This document shows, one piece after another, positions 42,056-51,001 of a stretch of 60,638 nt of DNA. The stretch lies in the NCBI RefSeq assembly GCF_014642275.1, contig NZ_BMIM01000014.1, positions 1-60,638 on the forward strand, read 5' to 3'. Made by a program: the position numbers and the translations under genes. Positions within the stretch are counted from its first letter, which is position 1. Each line of letters begins with the position of its first letter. The notes beneath the pieces were generated by a model that was not told the origin of the DNA, searched no databases, and worked only from the letters and a program-made list of their open reading frames with translations. The DNA comes from Flavobacterium lutivivi (lineage in GTDB: Bacteria; Bacteroidota; Bacteroidia; Flavobacteriales; Flavobacteriaceae).

Positions 42056-43141
42056 ATGAGTATTTCAAAAAAGAATATTTCGTGGGGAATTCGAGTATTA
42101 ATATCGTTTCTTTTTTTGCTTTCGGCAGTAGCAAAATTATATCCTTCACCCTATTTTGCTATTTCAACTTTTGAAGTAAAACAATTGTATCCAATGGGGT
42201 TTTCAGAAGGATTTGCTCCTTATTTTTCAAGAATACTTATTGGAATTGAATTTGCATTAGGATTTTTAATTCTTCAAAAGAATTTTTTAAGAACAATTGT
42301 AATCCCAGCAACCATTTTATTACTTGCCGTTTTTACTACACATCTTACCTATGAAAGCTTTATTCACGGCGGAAATACTGGTAATTGTGGGTGTTTTGGT
42401 AGTTTGCTACCAATGACACCAATAGAAGCGATAATAAAAAATGTTATTGCCATGGGCTTACTAATATGGTTATTATTTGTTCTACCAAAAAGTAATGAAA
42501 AAGGAGATAATTTTTGGATACTGACTACGGTTACTTTTGCATCAATTCTAGGTTTATTCATGATTGCGCCTATTCAACCAGTAGCTGAAATTGAAAAAAC
42601 TGTAGATATTCCAGAAAATGTTCTTCCCGAAATTGATACTTTAAATATCCAACCAATAACTGAAAAGCCAAAAGTTGACACAATAAATAAAGTCTCTACA
42701 GAACCATCAAAACCTGTTGAAGCAACTGAACCTCAACCAAAAAAATCGGGATACGCTCAATATTTTTCTAATATTGACAAAGGCAAAAAAACCTTTTGTC
42801 TTTTTGTTCCTGGATGCGATCATTGTAGAGAAGCAGCAAAAGAGCTTACAGATTTGAGAAAAAAAATGAAAGGGTTTCCAGAAATTTCAATTATCTTTAT
42901 GAATGAAGAAGCTGATTTAATACCGGACTTTTTTAAATTTGCTGGTGCTGAATATCCATACAAAGTAATAGAAGTTATTCCTTTTTGGAAATTATTGGGC
43001 TCAGGTCGCGATACACCAGGTGTGAAATATTTGTGGAATGGCAATGAATATAAATTTTATGATGGAATAAATGCGAATAAATTCAATGTTGAAGAGTTCC
43101 ATAAAATCATCGAAAAACCATATAATGAGTTGAAAAAATAG
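42056..43141 (+). CDS. DoxX/MauE-like membrane protein fused to a thioredoxin-like domain (BT_3928 type)
   Basis: This 361-residue protein has four to five membrane helices in its first 175 residues (VLISFLFLLSAVAKLYPSPY, IGIEFALGFLILQ, IPATILLLAVFT, with GNTGNCGCFGSLLP carrying a Cys pair). A Pro/Glu/Lys linker follows (about 185-230). The C-terminal half is thioredoxin-like with CDHC in FCLFVPGCDHCREAAKEL. The start is put at ATG 42056 because a TTG one codon earlier adds nothing. It may pass electrons across the membrane for periplasmic thiol chemistry; this is inferred from domain types. Confidence 0.82.
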   Translation: MSISKKNISWGIRVLISFLFLLSAVAKLYPSPYFAISTFEVKQLYPMGFSEGFAPYFSRILIGIEFALGFLILQKNFLRTIVIPATILLLAVFTTHLTYESFIHGGNTGNCGCFGSLLPMTPIEAIIKNVIAMGLLIWLLFVLPKSNEKGDNFWILTTVTFASILGLFMIAPIQPVAEIEKTVDIPENVLPEIDTLNIQPITEKPKVDTINKVSTEPSKPVEATEPQPKKSGYAQYFSNIDKGKKTFCLFVPGCDHCREAAKELTDLRKKMKGFPEISIIFMNEEADLIPDFFKFAGAEYPYKVIEVIPFWKLLGSGRDTPGVKYLWNGNEYKFYDGINANKFNVEEFHKIIEKPYNELKK

Positions 43142-43147
43142 ATTTCA

Positions 43148-43465
43148 ATGATGAAAAAGATTATAAATTTTATTAAATCGAAAAGAGACAAAGACAGAGC
43201 TATTGTAGGTTCAATTGCTGCTGTTATCATAATCCTATTAGGTTTTTTTATCCTAGATTATATCGCCGTAATGGAAAAACCTCCTATAGGGCATACATTC
43301 TTTATTTTATTGGGTAGTATATTAGTCGCCTTAGGATTTCTAATTTTTGTTATAATTTTTAAGCGTCTATATGATTCAAGAAGAAGAAAGCGAAGAAGAG
43401 AAATGAGACGAAAAAAACATAAAATTTATTATCTAAATCCTGAAAAAGAAAAAAACAACTTCTAA
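43148..43465 (+). CDS. Small membrane protein, two helices
   Basis: This 105-residue protein has two hydrophobic helices at about 20-38 (IVGSIAAVIIILLGFFILDY) and 51-68 (FFILLGSILVALGFLIFVII). A very basic tail follows (RRRKRRREMRRKKHKIYYLN). It starts six bases after the preceding gene and ends 10 bases before the thioredoxin-like gene, so it belongs to the same operon. The function is unknown. Confidence 0.75.
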   Translation: MMKKIINFIKSKRDKDRAIVGSIAAVIIILLGFFILDYIAVMEKPPIGHTFFILLGSILVALGFLIFVIIFKRLYDSRRRKRRREMRRKKHKIYYLNPEKEKNNF

Positions 43466-43475
43466 ATAATTTCTA

Positions 43476-43979
43476 ATGAAAAAGTTAATTATTTTATCAC
43501 TTTTACTTGCTATGAGCACTTCTTGTCATTCTCAGGAAACTACATTTCCAAGAGAATCATTAAAAAAACCATTAATTAAACCTGATAATACCAACACCTA
43601 TTTTGCTGAAGTTCTTGGCAAACATACTGGTAAAACAACTGTTATTGAGGTTTGGGCTTCATGGTGTAGTGATTGTGTAAAAGCTATGCCAAAAGTAAAA
43701 GAATTGCAAGCTGCTCATCCCGAAGTTGATTATGTTTTTATTTCTATGGATAAAGATTACGAAAAATGGCTAGCTGGTATAGAAAAACATGAACTAAAAG
43801 GAGATCATTATTGGGCAACTGACGGAATGAAAGGTCAGTTTGGAAAATCTATAAGTTTGGATTGGATACCACGATATATCGTGATTGATAAAACTGGAAA
43901 AATTATTATTTACAGAGCAATAGAAACAGATTTTGACAAAATTGATGAAGCTCTAAACAAATTAAAAGATGAGAAATAA
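43476..43979 (+). CDS. TlpA-like thioredoxin-fold lipoprotein
   Basis: This 167-residue protein has a lipobox signal (MKKLIILSLLLAMSTSCHSQ, Cys at about 17) and a TlpA-type domain with TVIEVWASWCSDCVKAMPKV (active-site WCSDC) and IPRYIVIDKTGKI, including the cis-Pro. It should reduce disulfides in the periplasm. It follows the other membrane and thioredoxin genes and overlaps tpiA by 11 bases, so translation is coupled. Confidence 0.88.
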   Translation: MKKLIILSLLLAMSTSCHSQETTFPRESLKKPLIKPDNTNTYFAEVLGKHTGKTTVIEVWASWCSDCVKAMPKVKELQAAHPEVDYVFISMDKDYEKWLAGIEKHELKGDHYWATDGMKGQFGKSISLDWIPRYIVIDKTGKIIIYRAIETDFDKIDEALNKLKDEK

Positions 43980-44724
43980 GATAGTTGCTGGAAATTGGAA
44001 AATGCATAAAACCGCTGTAGAAACCAAACAGCTTTTAAACGAATTAATTGATAAACTACCAAATGATGTTGAAGCTCAAATTATTGTTGCTCCAACATTC
44101 GTTAATCTTAGCTTGGCAATAAATGTGCTAGAAAACTCAAATATAGCTGTAGCTGCCCAAAACATGCATCAAGCCGAAGCTGGAGCATTCACTGGTGAAA
44201 TTTCTGCAAGCATGCTTACCAACATTGGTGTGCAAACCGTTATATTAGGTCATTCAGAAAGAAGAGCATATTTTCATGAAACTGATGCCTTATTGGCCGA
44301 AAAAGTAAATACCGCTTTGAAACATGATATGAATGTAATATTCTGTTTTGGGGAAGAACTAAAAGACAGACAAGATAATCAACACTTCAACGTAGTTGAA
44401 AACCAACTTCGAGATGGTCTATTCCACATCGAAAATAATGCTTGGGAAAAAATTATTCTTGCCTATGAACCTGTTTGGGCAATTGGCACGGGTGAAACAG
44501 CAACTCCAGAACAAGCTCAAGAAATGCACGAATTCATCAGAGAAACCATAAGAAAACATTATGGAAGTGATATAGCAGAAGATGTATCTATACTTTATGG
44601 AGGAAGCGTAAAACCAGATAATGCTAAAGAAATTTTTTCAAAACCTGATGTTGATGGTGGATTAATTGGTGGTGCTGCACTAAAAGCTGAAGATTTTTCT
44701 AAAATCGTAGAAGGAATTAGATAA
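43969..44724 (+). CDS. tpiA: Triosephosphate isomerase
   Basis: This 251-residue TIM-barrel enzyme interconverts dihydroxyacetone phosphate and glyceraldehyde-3-phosphate in glycolysis. NWKMH (catalytic Lys), ILGHSERR (catalytic His), AYEPVWAIGTG (catalytic Glu) and YGGSVKPDN with GGLIGGAAL are all intact. The start lies 11 bases inside the preceding gene. A terminator follows the stop by 27 bases. Confidence 0.97.
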   Translation: MRNKIVAGNWKMHKTAVETKQLLNELIDKLPNDVEAQIIVAPTFVNLSLAINVLENSNIAVAAQNMHQAEAGAFTGEISASMLTNIGVQTVILGHSERRAYFHETDALLAEKVNTALKHDMNVIFCFGEELKDRQDNQHFNVVENQLRDGLFHIENNAWEKIILAYEPVWAIGTGETATPEQAQEMHEFIRETIRKHYGSDIAEDVSILYGGSVKPDNAKEIFSKPDVDGGLIGGAALKAEDFSKIVEGIR

Positions 44725-44750
44725 TAATAAAAATTCTTATAAAATAATTT

Positions 44751-44774
44751 AAACCTTTCATTTTTGAAAGGTTT
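44751..44774 (+). terminator. Terminator after tpiA
   Basis: AAACCTTTCA (44751-44760) and TGAAAGGTTT (44765-44774) form a perfect 10-base stem with a TTTT loop, followed by a T-run. It closes the operon that begins with the DUF1599 gene. Confidence 0.9.
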
Positions 44775-44816
44775 TTTTTATATAAAAAATAAATATTGTG
44801 TTTTTTATCGATTTTT

Positions 44817-44849
44817 TTTGCTTTTTAACGATGTTTTGTTATACTTTTA
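44817..44849 (+). promoter_or_regulatory. Candidate promoter of the 153-residue protein
   Basis: TTTG at 44817-44820 is followed after 21 bases by TACTTTTA (44842-44849), close to the TTG/TAnnTTTG pair. Transcription would begin about 15-20 bases before the ATG at 44872. Confidence 0.45.
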
Positions 44850-44871
44850 CCTCGATAAGTCAAATTCAGTC

Positions 44872-45333
44872 ATGAAAACAAAATTTACAATTTTATTTGT
44901 GTTGTTTGTAGCATTAAACACCTTTGCACAAATAGACACACAAAAAAGATTTCAATCAGATACTCGAAAATACTATGTTTGGAACAACCAAGTACAAAAG
45001 TATGAACTAAAAGAAACCGAGTATGAACACTCTATTATAGACATTCGCGAAATCGGTTCAAAAACAAATGGTTACATTGTTATCAGCATGGTGGATAATG
45101 GGATTTCACGATTGCATCATGGTTCTATAAAAAACTTTGCACAAACTGCCGATAATGAAGGAACATGGTTATTGCAATCTAAAAACATGAAAGCCAAATT
45201 GACTTATAATCCTCAGGAAAACACGATGACCTATCTGTATGAAGCTGACAATGATAGATATAACAGACTTATTATCTTTAATGTTTCGCCAGATGAACTT
45301 CAAACCATCAAAACTGTAGCAAAAGTTGATTAA
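44872..45333 (+). CDS. Secreted protein of unknown function
   Basis: This 153-residue protein is read from ATG 44872, giving the signal peptide MKTKFTILFVLFVALNTFAQ; a longer frame from 44764 would start inside the tpiA terminator. The mature part is beta-rich (KYYVWNNQVQKYELKETEYE, GYIVISMVDNGISRLHHGSI, YNRLIIFNVSPDELQTIK). No family is recognised. It stands alone between tpiA and prmA. Confidence 0.78.
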   Translation: MKTKFTILFVLFVALNTFAQIDTQKRFQSDTRKYYVWNNQVQKYELKETEYEHSIIDIREIGSKTNGYIVISMVDNGISRLHHGSIKNFAQTADNEGTWLLQSKNMKAKLTYNPQENTMTYLYEADNDRYNRLIIFNVSPDELQTIKTVAKVD

Positions 45334-45376
45334 ATCTTTTTTTAAGTAAAACAATTTAGATTACTAATTTGGATTG

Positions 45377-45384
45377 TACCTTTG
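45377..45384 (+). promoter_or_regulatory. -7 box of the prmA promoter
   Basis: TACCTTTG matches the consensus exactly and ends 14 bases before the prmA ATG. The upstream -33 element is weak (TTT at 45355-45357). Confidence 0.5.
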
Positions 45385-45398
45385 CAAAAAAAAGATTT

Positions 45399-46235
45399 AT
45401 GTCGAATATCTACCTCGGATTTCATTTTACAATAGAACCAAAAGAAATTGGTTCAGAAATTTTGATTGCTGAACTTGGTGAAAAACCATTTGAAAGTTTT
45501 ATAGAAACTGAAAATGGAATTATTGCTTATATCCAAAAAGAATTTTCAGATGAAACAATTCTTGATGATATTCAAATCTTAAATTCTCCCGAATTTAAAA
45601 TCACTCATACTATTGAAGAAATAGGACAAGTAAATTGGAATGAGGAATGGGAAAAGAATTTTGAACCAATTGATGTTGATGGCAAATGCCATGTTCGAGC
45701 ACCATTTCACGAAAAAACCAATGCTGAGTTCGATATTGTAATTGAACCCAAAATGAGTTTTGGAACTGGTCATCATGAAACTACTCACATGATGATACAG
45801 CATTTACTAGAAATGGATGTAAAAAATCTAAAAACTCTTGATATGGGTTGCGGCACAGCTATTTTAGCTATTCTTGCAGAAATGAAAGGAGCAAAACCTA
45901 TTGATGCAATAGATATTGATAATTGGTGCTATCTTAATTCGATAGAAAATGCTGAACGCAATAATTGTAAAGAAATTACTGTTTATGAAGGTGATGCATC
46001 GCTTCTCGAAGGAAAAAAATATGATTTAATAATAGCAAACATCAATAGAAATATTTTGCTCAATGACATGAAGCAGTATGCAGATTGTCTTAATCCTAAT
46101 GGTGTTTTATTGTTAAGTGGTTTTTATAACGAAGATATTCCTGCCATTGATGAATGTTGTAAAGAGAATAGTTTAAAATTTGTTAAAAAAATTGAACGAA
46201 ACAATTGGGTTTCTCTAAAATATATAAATTCGTAA
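45399..46235 (+). CDS. prmA: Ribosomal protein L11 methyltransferase
   Basis: This 278-residue enzyme trimethylates ribosomal protein L11. The N-terminal L11-binding domain (1-120) is followed by a Rossmann-like domain with MSFGTGHHETTHMM, the SAM loop LDMGCGTAILAIL and the NPPY-like IIANINRN motif. Start 45399 gives MSNIYLGFHFTIEPKEIGSE; the ten residues of the longer frame overlap the promoter. The gene is followed 12 bases later by clpS. Confidence 0.94.
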   Translation: MSNIYLGFHFTIEPKEIGSEILIAELGEKPFESFIETENGIIAYIQKEFSDETILDDIQILNSPEFKITHTIEEIGQVNWNEEWEKNFEPIDVDGKCHVRAPFHEKTNAEFDIVIEPKMSFGTGHHETTHMMIQHLLEMDVKNLKTLDMGCGTAILAILAEMKGAKPIDAIDIDNWCYLNSIENAERNNCKEITVYEGDASLLEGKKYDLIIANINRNILLNDMKQYADCLNPNGVLLLSGFYNEDIPAIDECCKENSLKFVKKIERNNWVSLKYINS

Positions 46236-46247
46236 AAAATTATTTTT

Positions 46248-46523
46248 ATGAGTACGATAGAAAAAGTAAAAGAGGAAATTCTATTAGATGAACTTGTTGA
46301 TGTAAACAATGAAATTGTGCTTTATAATGATGATGTAAACACTTTTGATCATGTTATCGAAACTTTGATAAGAGTTTGTAATCACACAGCCGAACAAGCT
46401 GAACAATGCTCAATCATAGTTCACTATAAAGGTAAATGCACAGTAAAAACAGGACAATTTGACGAATTAAAACCTCAATGCACACAATTACTAGAAGCTG
46501 GTTTGAGTGCAGAAATTATTTAA
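46248..46523 (+). CDS. clpS: ATP-dependent Clp protease adaptor ClpS
   Basis: This 91-residue adaptor delivers N-end-rule substrates to ClpAP. ELVDVNNEIVLYNDDVNTFD includes the ligand-binding pocket with Asn-Asp-Asp, followed by HVIETLIRVCNHTAEQAEQC and VHYKGKCTVKTGQFDELK. The length fits the family. It follows prmA by 12 bases and its end overlaps the convergent gene by eight bases. Confidence 0.93.
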   Translation: MSTIEKVKEEILLDELVDVNNEIVLYNDDVNTFDHVIETLIRVCNHTAEQAEQCSIIVHYKGKCTVKTGQFDELKPQCTQLLEAGLSAEII

Positions 46524-46941
46524 ACTTCCACTCTATTTCGTCTTTATCGTTTATAATTGCTCCAAGTTCAATTCTAATAACTTCTTCAAATTCGGTTTGA
46601 AAAATAAGCCAGTTTGATTCGTTGAAGTGATTAATTGTACTATCAAAATCTTCTGTTTCCCAATCCTTGATAGGTAAAGCGTTTTTTACTTCTTCTATAT
46701 TTTTTCCAATAACTTGATGACTAAGCACAGTTGCACTTGGATTAGACGTTATAATATAGCCTAATCTTAAGTTCTCATCTTCATAAAAAGTTAATCTTAG
46801 CTTTTCTTTGTTATAAAGATAAATAACGTTTTTGTCATCATCTAAAAACTGCTTGTTTGGTTTTCCTAGTATAGCTTCAACATCTTTTTGCTTCATTCCA
46901 AAAAGCAAATTATCAATACCATTTTTTAAATTTACTGTCAT
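46516..46941 (-). CDS. Cytoplasmic protein of unknown function
   Basis: This 141-residue protein has no signal peptide or membrane helix. LLFGMKQKDVEAILGKPNKQ suggests an SmpA-like beta-alpha start seen in several small domains, but this is not enough to name it. It starts three bases after the helicase stop on the same strand and ends inside clpS by eight bases. It probably shares a transcript with the helicase gene. Confidence 0.75.
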   Translation of the reverse strand: MTVNLKNGIDNLLFGMKQKDVEAILGKPNKQFLDDDKNVIYLYNKEKLRLTFYEDENLRLGYIITSNPSATVLSHQVIGKNIEEVKNALPIKDWETEDFDSTINHFNESNWLIFQTEFEEVIRIELGAIINDKDEIEWKFK

Positions 46942-46944
46942 AAT

Positions 46945-48366
46945 CTATTCAAAATATTCGTCTTTAAATCCAATTAAATACAATTTATCTTTAGCTCTTG
47001 TTACAGCTGTATATAGCCATCTAATGTAATCTACATCAATACCGTTGGGCAAATAGGGTTGTTCTATAAAAACAGTGTTCCATTGTCCGCCTTGCGATTT
47101 GTGACAAGTTATAGCATAGGAAAATTTCACTTGCAAAGCATTAAAGTATTCGTTGTTTTTTACTTTCAAAAACTTTCTATACTGTGCTTTTTCATCAGCA
47201 TAATCTTCCATAACCGCTTGATACAATCTATTGCTTTCTTCGTAGGTTAATGCTGGCGATTCGCTGCTTATTGTATCGAGCAAAAGTATCGTTTCAAGTG
47301 GTCTTTGATTTGGATAATCTACCATTCTTATTTTTACTTTTGCGAATGTAAAACCATAAATTTCAATAAACTTGAAAATCTCTAAAACTTCAATAATATC
47401 ACCATTTGCAATAAAACCAGCTTCGTCTTTTTCTTTTAACCAAAAATAATTATTCTTTACAACCATCAAATAATCACCAACAGACAACATATTTTCTTTG
47501 TCCAAAATCTTTAACCGAATCTGTTGATTATATTGATTGGCTCTCTTATTAGAACGAACAATAAAGCAAGTATCTTCTATGCTGTAATTACTATAAGCTG
47601 ATTGAATTGCATCTTGAATATCAAAACCATCCGTTAATCGAACAACATCTTTAAATCCTTTTAGTCTAAATTGAAAAGTATCAACAAAATGAGATTTGAG
47701 CAATTCGCGAAGTTGTGTTGCATTGAATAGAATACCTGATTTTTCTTCCTGACGCATAACTTCATCCAATTCAATAGATTGAATTTCTTTGTTGTAATGC
47801 AACCCTAACGAGTCAACATCCAGAGCTGGACTAATATCTAGTTGTACTGGTGGTAACTGTGCAGTATCGCCAAGAAGAATCATTTTACAGTTATTTCCAT
47901 TATAAATATAACTGATTAAATCATCGAGCAACGAACCATTTTCATATAATTTCGAATCTGTTTCGGTATCAGATATCATCGAAGCTTCATCAACTATAAA
48001 AATTGTATTTTTAAATTTATTGGTTTGCATAGTAAATGCTACTCCACCACTTTTGGCTTTCTTAGGAAAATATATTCTTTTATGAATAGTAAAAGCTTCT
48101 TTGTTAGAATAATTTGCAATTACTTTTGCTGCACGACCAGTTGGTGCCAATAAAACATATTTTTTGTTTATGGCTTCGAGGTTATTTACAATTGCAGAAA
48201 TAACGGTCGTTTTTCCTGTTCCTGCATAACCTTTTAAAACAAAAATTTGCTCTTGATTTTTGTTGGTTAAAAAATCTGCTATCTGTTGAAAAAAAACATC
48301 CTGTTTTACAGTAGGCTGAAAAGGAAAACGATTATGCAACAAACTATAAAATTGACCAGGTAGCAT
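46945..48366 (-). CDS. RecD-like SF1B DNA helicase
   Basis: This 473-residue protein has GYAGTGKTTVISAIV (Walker A), APTGRAAKVIANYS, FIVDEASMISDTE (Walker B), LLGDTAQLPPV, and near the end YAITCHKSQGGQWNTVFIEQ and RWLYTAVTRAKDKLYLIGFK. These are the motifs of RecD2/Pif1-type helicases that move 5' to 3'. The start at 48366 (MLPGQFYSLLHNRF) is preferred to a longer frame that lacks conserved residues. It acts alone; no recB/C genes lie nearby. Confidence 0.88.
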   Translation of the reverse strand: MLPGQFYSLLHNRFPFQPTVKQDVFFQQIADFLTNKNQEQIFVLKGYAGTGKTTVISAIVNNLEAINKKYVLLAPTGRAAKVIANYSNKEAFTIHKRIYFPKKAKSGGVAFTMQTNKFKNTIFIVDEASMISDTETDSKLYENGSLLDDLISYIYNGNNCKMILLGDTAQLPPVQLDISPALDVDSLGLHYNKEIQSIELDEVMRQEEKSGILFNATQLRELLKSHFVDTFQFRLKGFKDVVRLTDGFDIQDAIQSAYSNYSIEDTCFIVRSNKRANQYNQQIRLKILDKENMLSVGDYLMVVKNNYFWLKEKDEAGFIANGDIIEVLEIFKFIEIYGFTFAKVKIRMVDYPNQRPLETILLLDTISSESPALTYEESNRLYQAVMEDYADEKAQYRKFLKVKNNEYFNALQVKFSYAITCHKSQGGQWNTVFIEQPYLPNGIDVDYIRWLYTAVTRAKDKLYLIGFKDEYFE

Positions 48367-48510
48367 GTATTTTGTAAAAATTATGATTGAGTTCAAATAT
48401 ACTCAATTAGAAAATAGTATTTACTCAATATAAAAAATCTTTATACGCTTTGCTAAATAACTTCTTGAATTTTATGGTTTAATTTGTAAGTTTGTCTTTT
48501 CTATAAATTC

Positions 48511-49323
48511 ATGTGGCAAAACACTAGTATTATCGACAAAATGTACAGAAAACTATCTATTCAGGTTTCGCTGAATGGTTTATCGTTTGCTACTTTTGAC
48601 ACATTAATCAATAAACCTCTCACGTTGCAAAAGATAACTTTGGGGAAATTTGAAAAAAATATTCGAATCGAAGATTTGTTTAGCGAAGCTTTTCTAAAAT
48701 ATCCTGAACTAAAAGCAAACTATGACGAAGTAGTGATTGTACACAGTAATAATCTATCCACTTTTGTTCCTACTGCTTTATTTGATGAGGAATATCTCGG
48801 AAGTTATCTTCAGTTTAATACAAAAGTTTTTGAAACCGATTTTTTTGCTTTTGACCAGTTAGAAAAATATGAAATGAACAATGTTTATATTCCTTATGTC
48901 AATATGAACAATTATTTCATAGACCAGTTTGGAACTTTTGACTATAAACATTCAAATACTGTTCTAATTGAAAAATTACTAGACCTTTCGAGAAATAATG
49001 ATGAAAGAAAAATGTTTGTTCACGTCAGTGAAACTCATTTTGAAATAATAGTTCTTCAAAATCAAAAACTAGAATTTTACAACTCATTTGAATACAAAAC
49101 TCCAGAGGATTTTATTTACTATATCCTTTTTACTGCAGAACAATTGTATCTAAATCCTGAAAATTTCAAATTAGAGTTACTAGGAAACATCAATGAAGAG
49201 AGTTCGTTGTTTCAAATGGCTTTCAAATATGTTCGAAATGTGTCATTAATGAATATGAATTTCATGTTCAATTCGTTCAATGAAAATGAAAACAGGGAAC
49301 ATTTTATTCTTTTGCATTCATGA
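48511..49323 (+). CDS. DUF3822 protein
   Basis: This 270-residue protein belongs to the Bacteroidota family DUF3822, with an actin-like fold proposed for some members; function is not known. Visible are LSIQVSLNGLSFATFDTLIN near the N-terminus and the closing FMFNSFNENENREHFILLHS. A second Met at residue 11 is an alternative start. It overlaps rsmD by four bases (ATGA), so the two are translated together. Confidence 0.85.
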   Translation: MWQNTSIIDKMYRKLSIQVSLNGLSFATFDTLINKPLTLQKITLGKFEKNIRIEDLFSEAFLKYPELKANYDEVVIVHSNNLSTFVPTALFDEEYLGSYLQFNTKVFETDFFAFDQLEKYEMNNVYIPYVNMNNYFIDQFGTFDYKHSNTVLIEKLLDLSRNNDERKMFVHVSETHFEIIVLQNQKLEFYNSFEYKTPEDFIYYILFTAEQLYLNPENFKLELLGNINEESSLFQMAFKYVRNVSLMNMNFMFNSFNENENREHFILLHS

Positions 49324-49874
49324 GAATCATATCTGGAAAACATAAAGGACGAAAAATAAATCCTCCAAAAAACCTTCCTGTTCGTCCAACGACTGACATG
49401 AGCAAAGAAGCATTATTCAACATTCTTAATAATCATTTTAATTTCCATGAATTAAAAATTTTGGAACTTTTTGCTGGAACTGGAAGCATTAGTTATGAAT
49501 TTGCATCGCGTGGTTCTGCTCCCATTCTTTGTATTGATGGTGATATGGGCTGTGTAAACTTCATCAAGAAAACAACCAAAGAATTCGACTTTGATATCAC
49601 TGCGCTAAAAAGTGATGTTTTCAAATTTTTAGAAAAACACACAGCAAGCTACGATGTCATTTTTGCTGATCCGCCTTATGGTATGGAACAAAAAGAATTT
49701 GAAAAAATAATACATCTCATTTTTGAAAATGAAATCTTAGATGAGGAAGGAATGTTGATTGTTGAACATTCAAAACACACAAAACTTGAGCACATGGAAA
49801 ATTTTTCTTTCCAAAAAAGTTATGGTGGTTCTGTATTCTCCTTTTTTGAGTTTGAAGCAGAAGAGGAAGAATAA
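49320..49874 (+). CDS. rsmD: 16S rRNA guanine-966 N2-methyltransferase
   Basis: This 184-residue enzyme methylates G966 of 16S rRNA. MRIISGKHKGRKINPPKNLP and RPTTDMSKEALFNIL are the conserved start, LELFAGTGSISYEFASRG binds SAM, and IFADPPYGMEQKEF is the catalytic DPPY motif. The length is that of the family. The start overlaps the preceding stop by four bases. Confidence 0.94.
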   Translation: MRIISGKHKGRKINPPKNLPVRPTTDMSKEALFNILNNHFNFHELKILELFAGTGSISYEFASRGSAPILCIDGDMGCVNFIKKTTKEFDFDITALKSDVFKFLEKHTASYDVIFADPPYGMEQKEFEKIIHLIFENEILDEEGMLIVEHSKHTKLEHMENFSFQKSYGGSVFSFFEFEAEEEE

Positions 49875-49875
49875 A

Positions 49876-50544
49876 TTATTGTTCAAAAACCAAAAACTCT
49901 GGCTCAGCACCAAGTTCTAATAGGTTTTTATTAATATCGGAAACAAAACTTTCTGGTCCACAAACGTAAAATTGCTGATTAAAATCGACAATATTTTCAA
50001 TCAAAAAATTCCTATCGATTCTCTTTCCTATATAGCCTATAGTATTTTCTCGAGTTAAAACATTGACAAAATCTTTCTTGAACATCATGAATAACTCCTG
50101 TCCCATGATTATATCTTCAGAAGTTTTATTGACATAAATTAATCTATTTCCTCTAAGTTTATTGTTGTCATACAATGCTCTAAAGATGGCAATGAAAGGA
50201 GTAATTCCCGTTCCAGCAGCAATAAATGTTCCTTTGCCTTTGTATTCTATCGTTCCAAAAACATCGTGAATTATTAATTCATCACCAGCATTTATTCCTC
50301 CTATTTTATTTGTAACACCATTATGGTCACGATAAATCTTGATCATAAACTCTAAATACCTTGCATCCAAAGGGTTTGTAAAAGTGAATGGTCTCAATTG
50401 GCTTTTCCACTCAGGAAGATTAATGGCTACTTCTGTACCTTGACCAGGAATAAATGAATACTCTTTTGGTCTTTCCACTCTAATTTTTTTAACGTCGTGT
50501 GTAATAAACTTTGATTCAAGAACTTTTACGATATGACTTGCCAT
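49876..50544 (-). CDS. Ferredoxin-NADP reductase-like flavoprotein
   Basis: This 222-residue protein has the FNR fold: QLRPFTFTNPLDARYLEFMI binds FAD, KGTFIAAGTGITPFIAIFRA binds NAD(P)H, and FYVCGPESFVSDINKNLLEL is the C-terminal motif. It resembles the reductase part of oxygenase or flavohaemoglobin systems without their other domains. The start 50544 (MASHIVKVLESKF) is preferred to a longer frame. It is followed by rnpB on the same strand upstream. Confidence 0.87.
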   Translation of the reverse strand: MASHIVKVLESKFITHDVKKIRVERPKEYSFIPGQGTEVAINLPEWKSQLRPFTFTNPLDARYLEFMIKIYRDHNGVTNKIGGINAGDELIIHDVFGTIEYKGKGTFIAAGTGITPFIAIFRALYDNNKLRGNRLIYVNKTSEDIIMGQELFMMFKKDFVNVLTRENTIGYIGKRIDRNFLIENIVDFNQQFYVCGPESFVSDINKNLLELGAEPEFLVFEQ

Positions 50545-50587
50545 AGGGATAAAATAAAAAGGCAATTTACAAAAGTTTTCAAAAAAA

Positions 50588-50890
50588 GCAGACCTGTAAG
50601 CCGGATTCTGTATTCGCCAAAACGAACCCTTATCATTTATCTAGTTTCGCAATTACTCACGAAATCAATCTTCCTACCCTTCGACAACGGACGAGTAATC
50701 CTTAAATGCCGATATACTTGGAATTTCACCGCATAGAGTTTACCTGATTTCACTACAGCATTATCTGTACATTCTTTCTGTTGCACTTGTCCTCATCTCT
50801 CGACGGTTGGGCGTTACCCAATATGCTACTCTGTGGTGTCCGGACTTTCCTCTCTTCATTTCTGAACAGCGATAAGGCGGTCTGCGTGGC
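50588..50890 (-). ncRNA. rnpB: RNase P RNA, class A
   Basis: On the minus strand the RNA opens GCCACGCAGACCGCC and ends in CCGGCTTACAGGTCTGC. GCAGACC and GGTCTGC form helix P1. The universal GAGGAAAGTCCGGAC near the 5' end and the ACAGAA just before CCGGCTTACAGG near the 3' end are intact. It processes the 5' ends of tRNAs. A T-run follows (50581-50587). Confidence 0.94.
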
Positions 50891-50899
50891 AAAGGTAAC

Positions 50900-50973
50900 A
50901 ATTACGATTTAAGAATTACGAATTAAAAATCGTTACATTAATCACAATTCGTAATTTGTAATTCGTAATTAAT
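50900..50973. repeat. AT-rich inverted repeat between rnpB and dnaX
   Basis: AGAATTACGAATTAAAAA and the copies AATTCGTAATTTGTAATTCG around 50945-50965 form an imperfect palindrome of the motif AATTACGAATT. It lies just before the dnaX promoter and may be a dispersed element or replication-related signal. Confidence 0.4.
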
Positions 50974-50985
50974 AATCTATATTTG
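50956..50985 (+). promoter_or_regulatory. dnaX promoter
   Basis: TTG (50956-50958), 19 bases, then TATATTTG (50978-50985) is a perfect Bacteroidota promoter. The ATG follows 16 bases after the -7 box. Confidence 0.78.
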
Positions 50986-51001
50986 TGAACCGATAATTTC
51001 T

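Noticed and set aside
44764-44871. N-terminal extension of the secreted protein after tpiA
   Set aside because: It would start inside the tpiA terminator, and the signal peptide begins at 44872.
50533-50736. Plus-strand 67-codon frame
   Set aside because: It overlaps RNase P RNA on the other strand.
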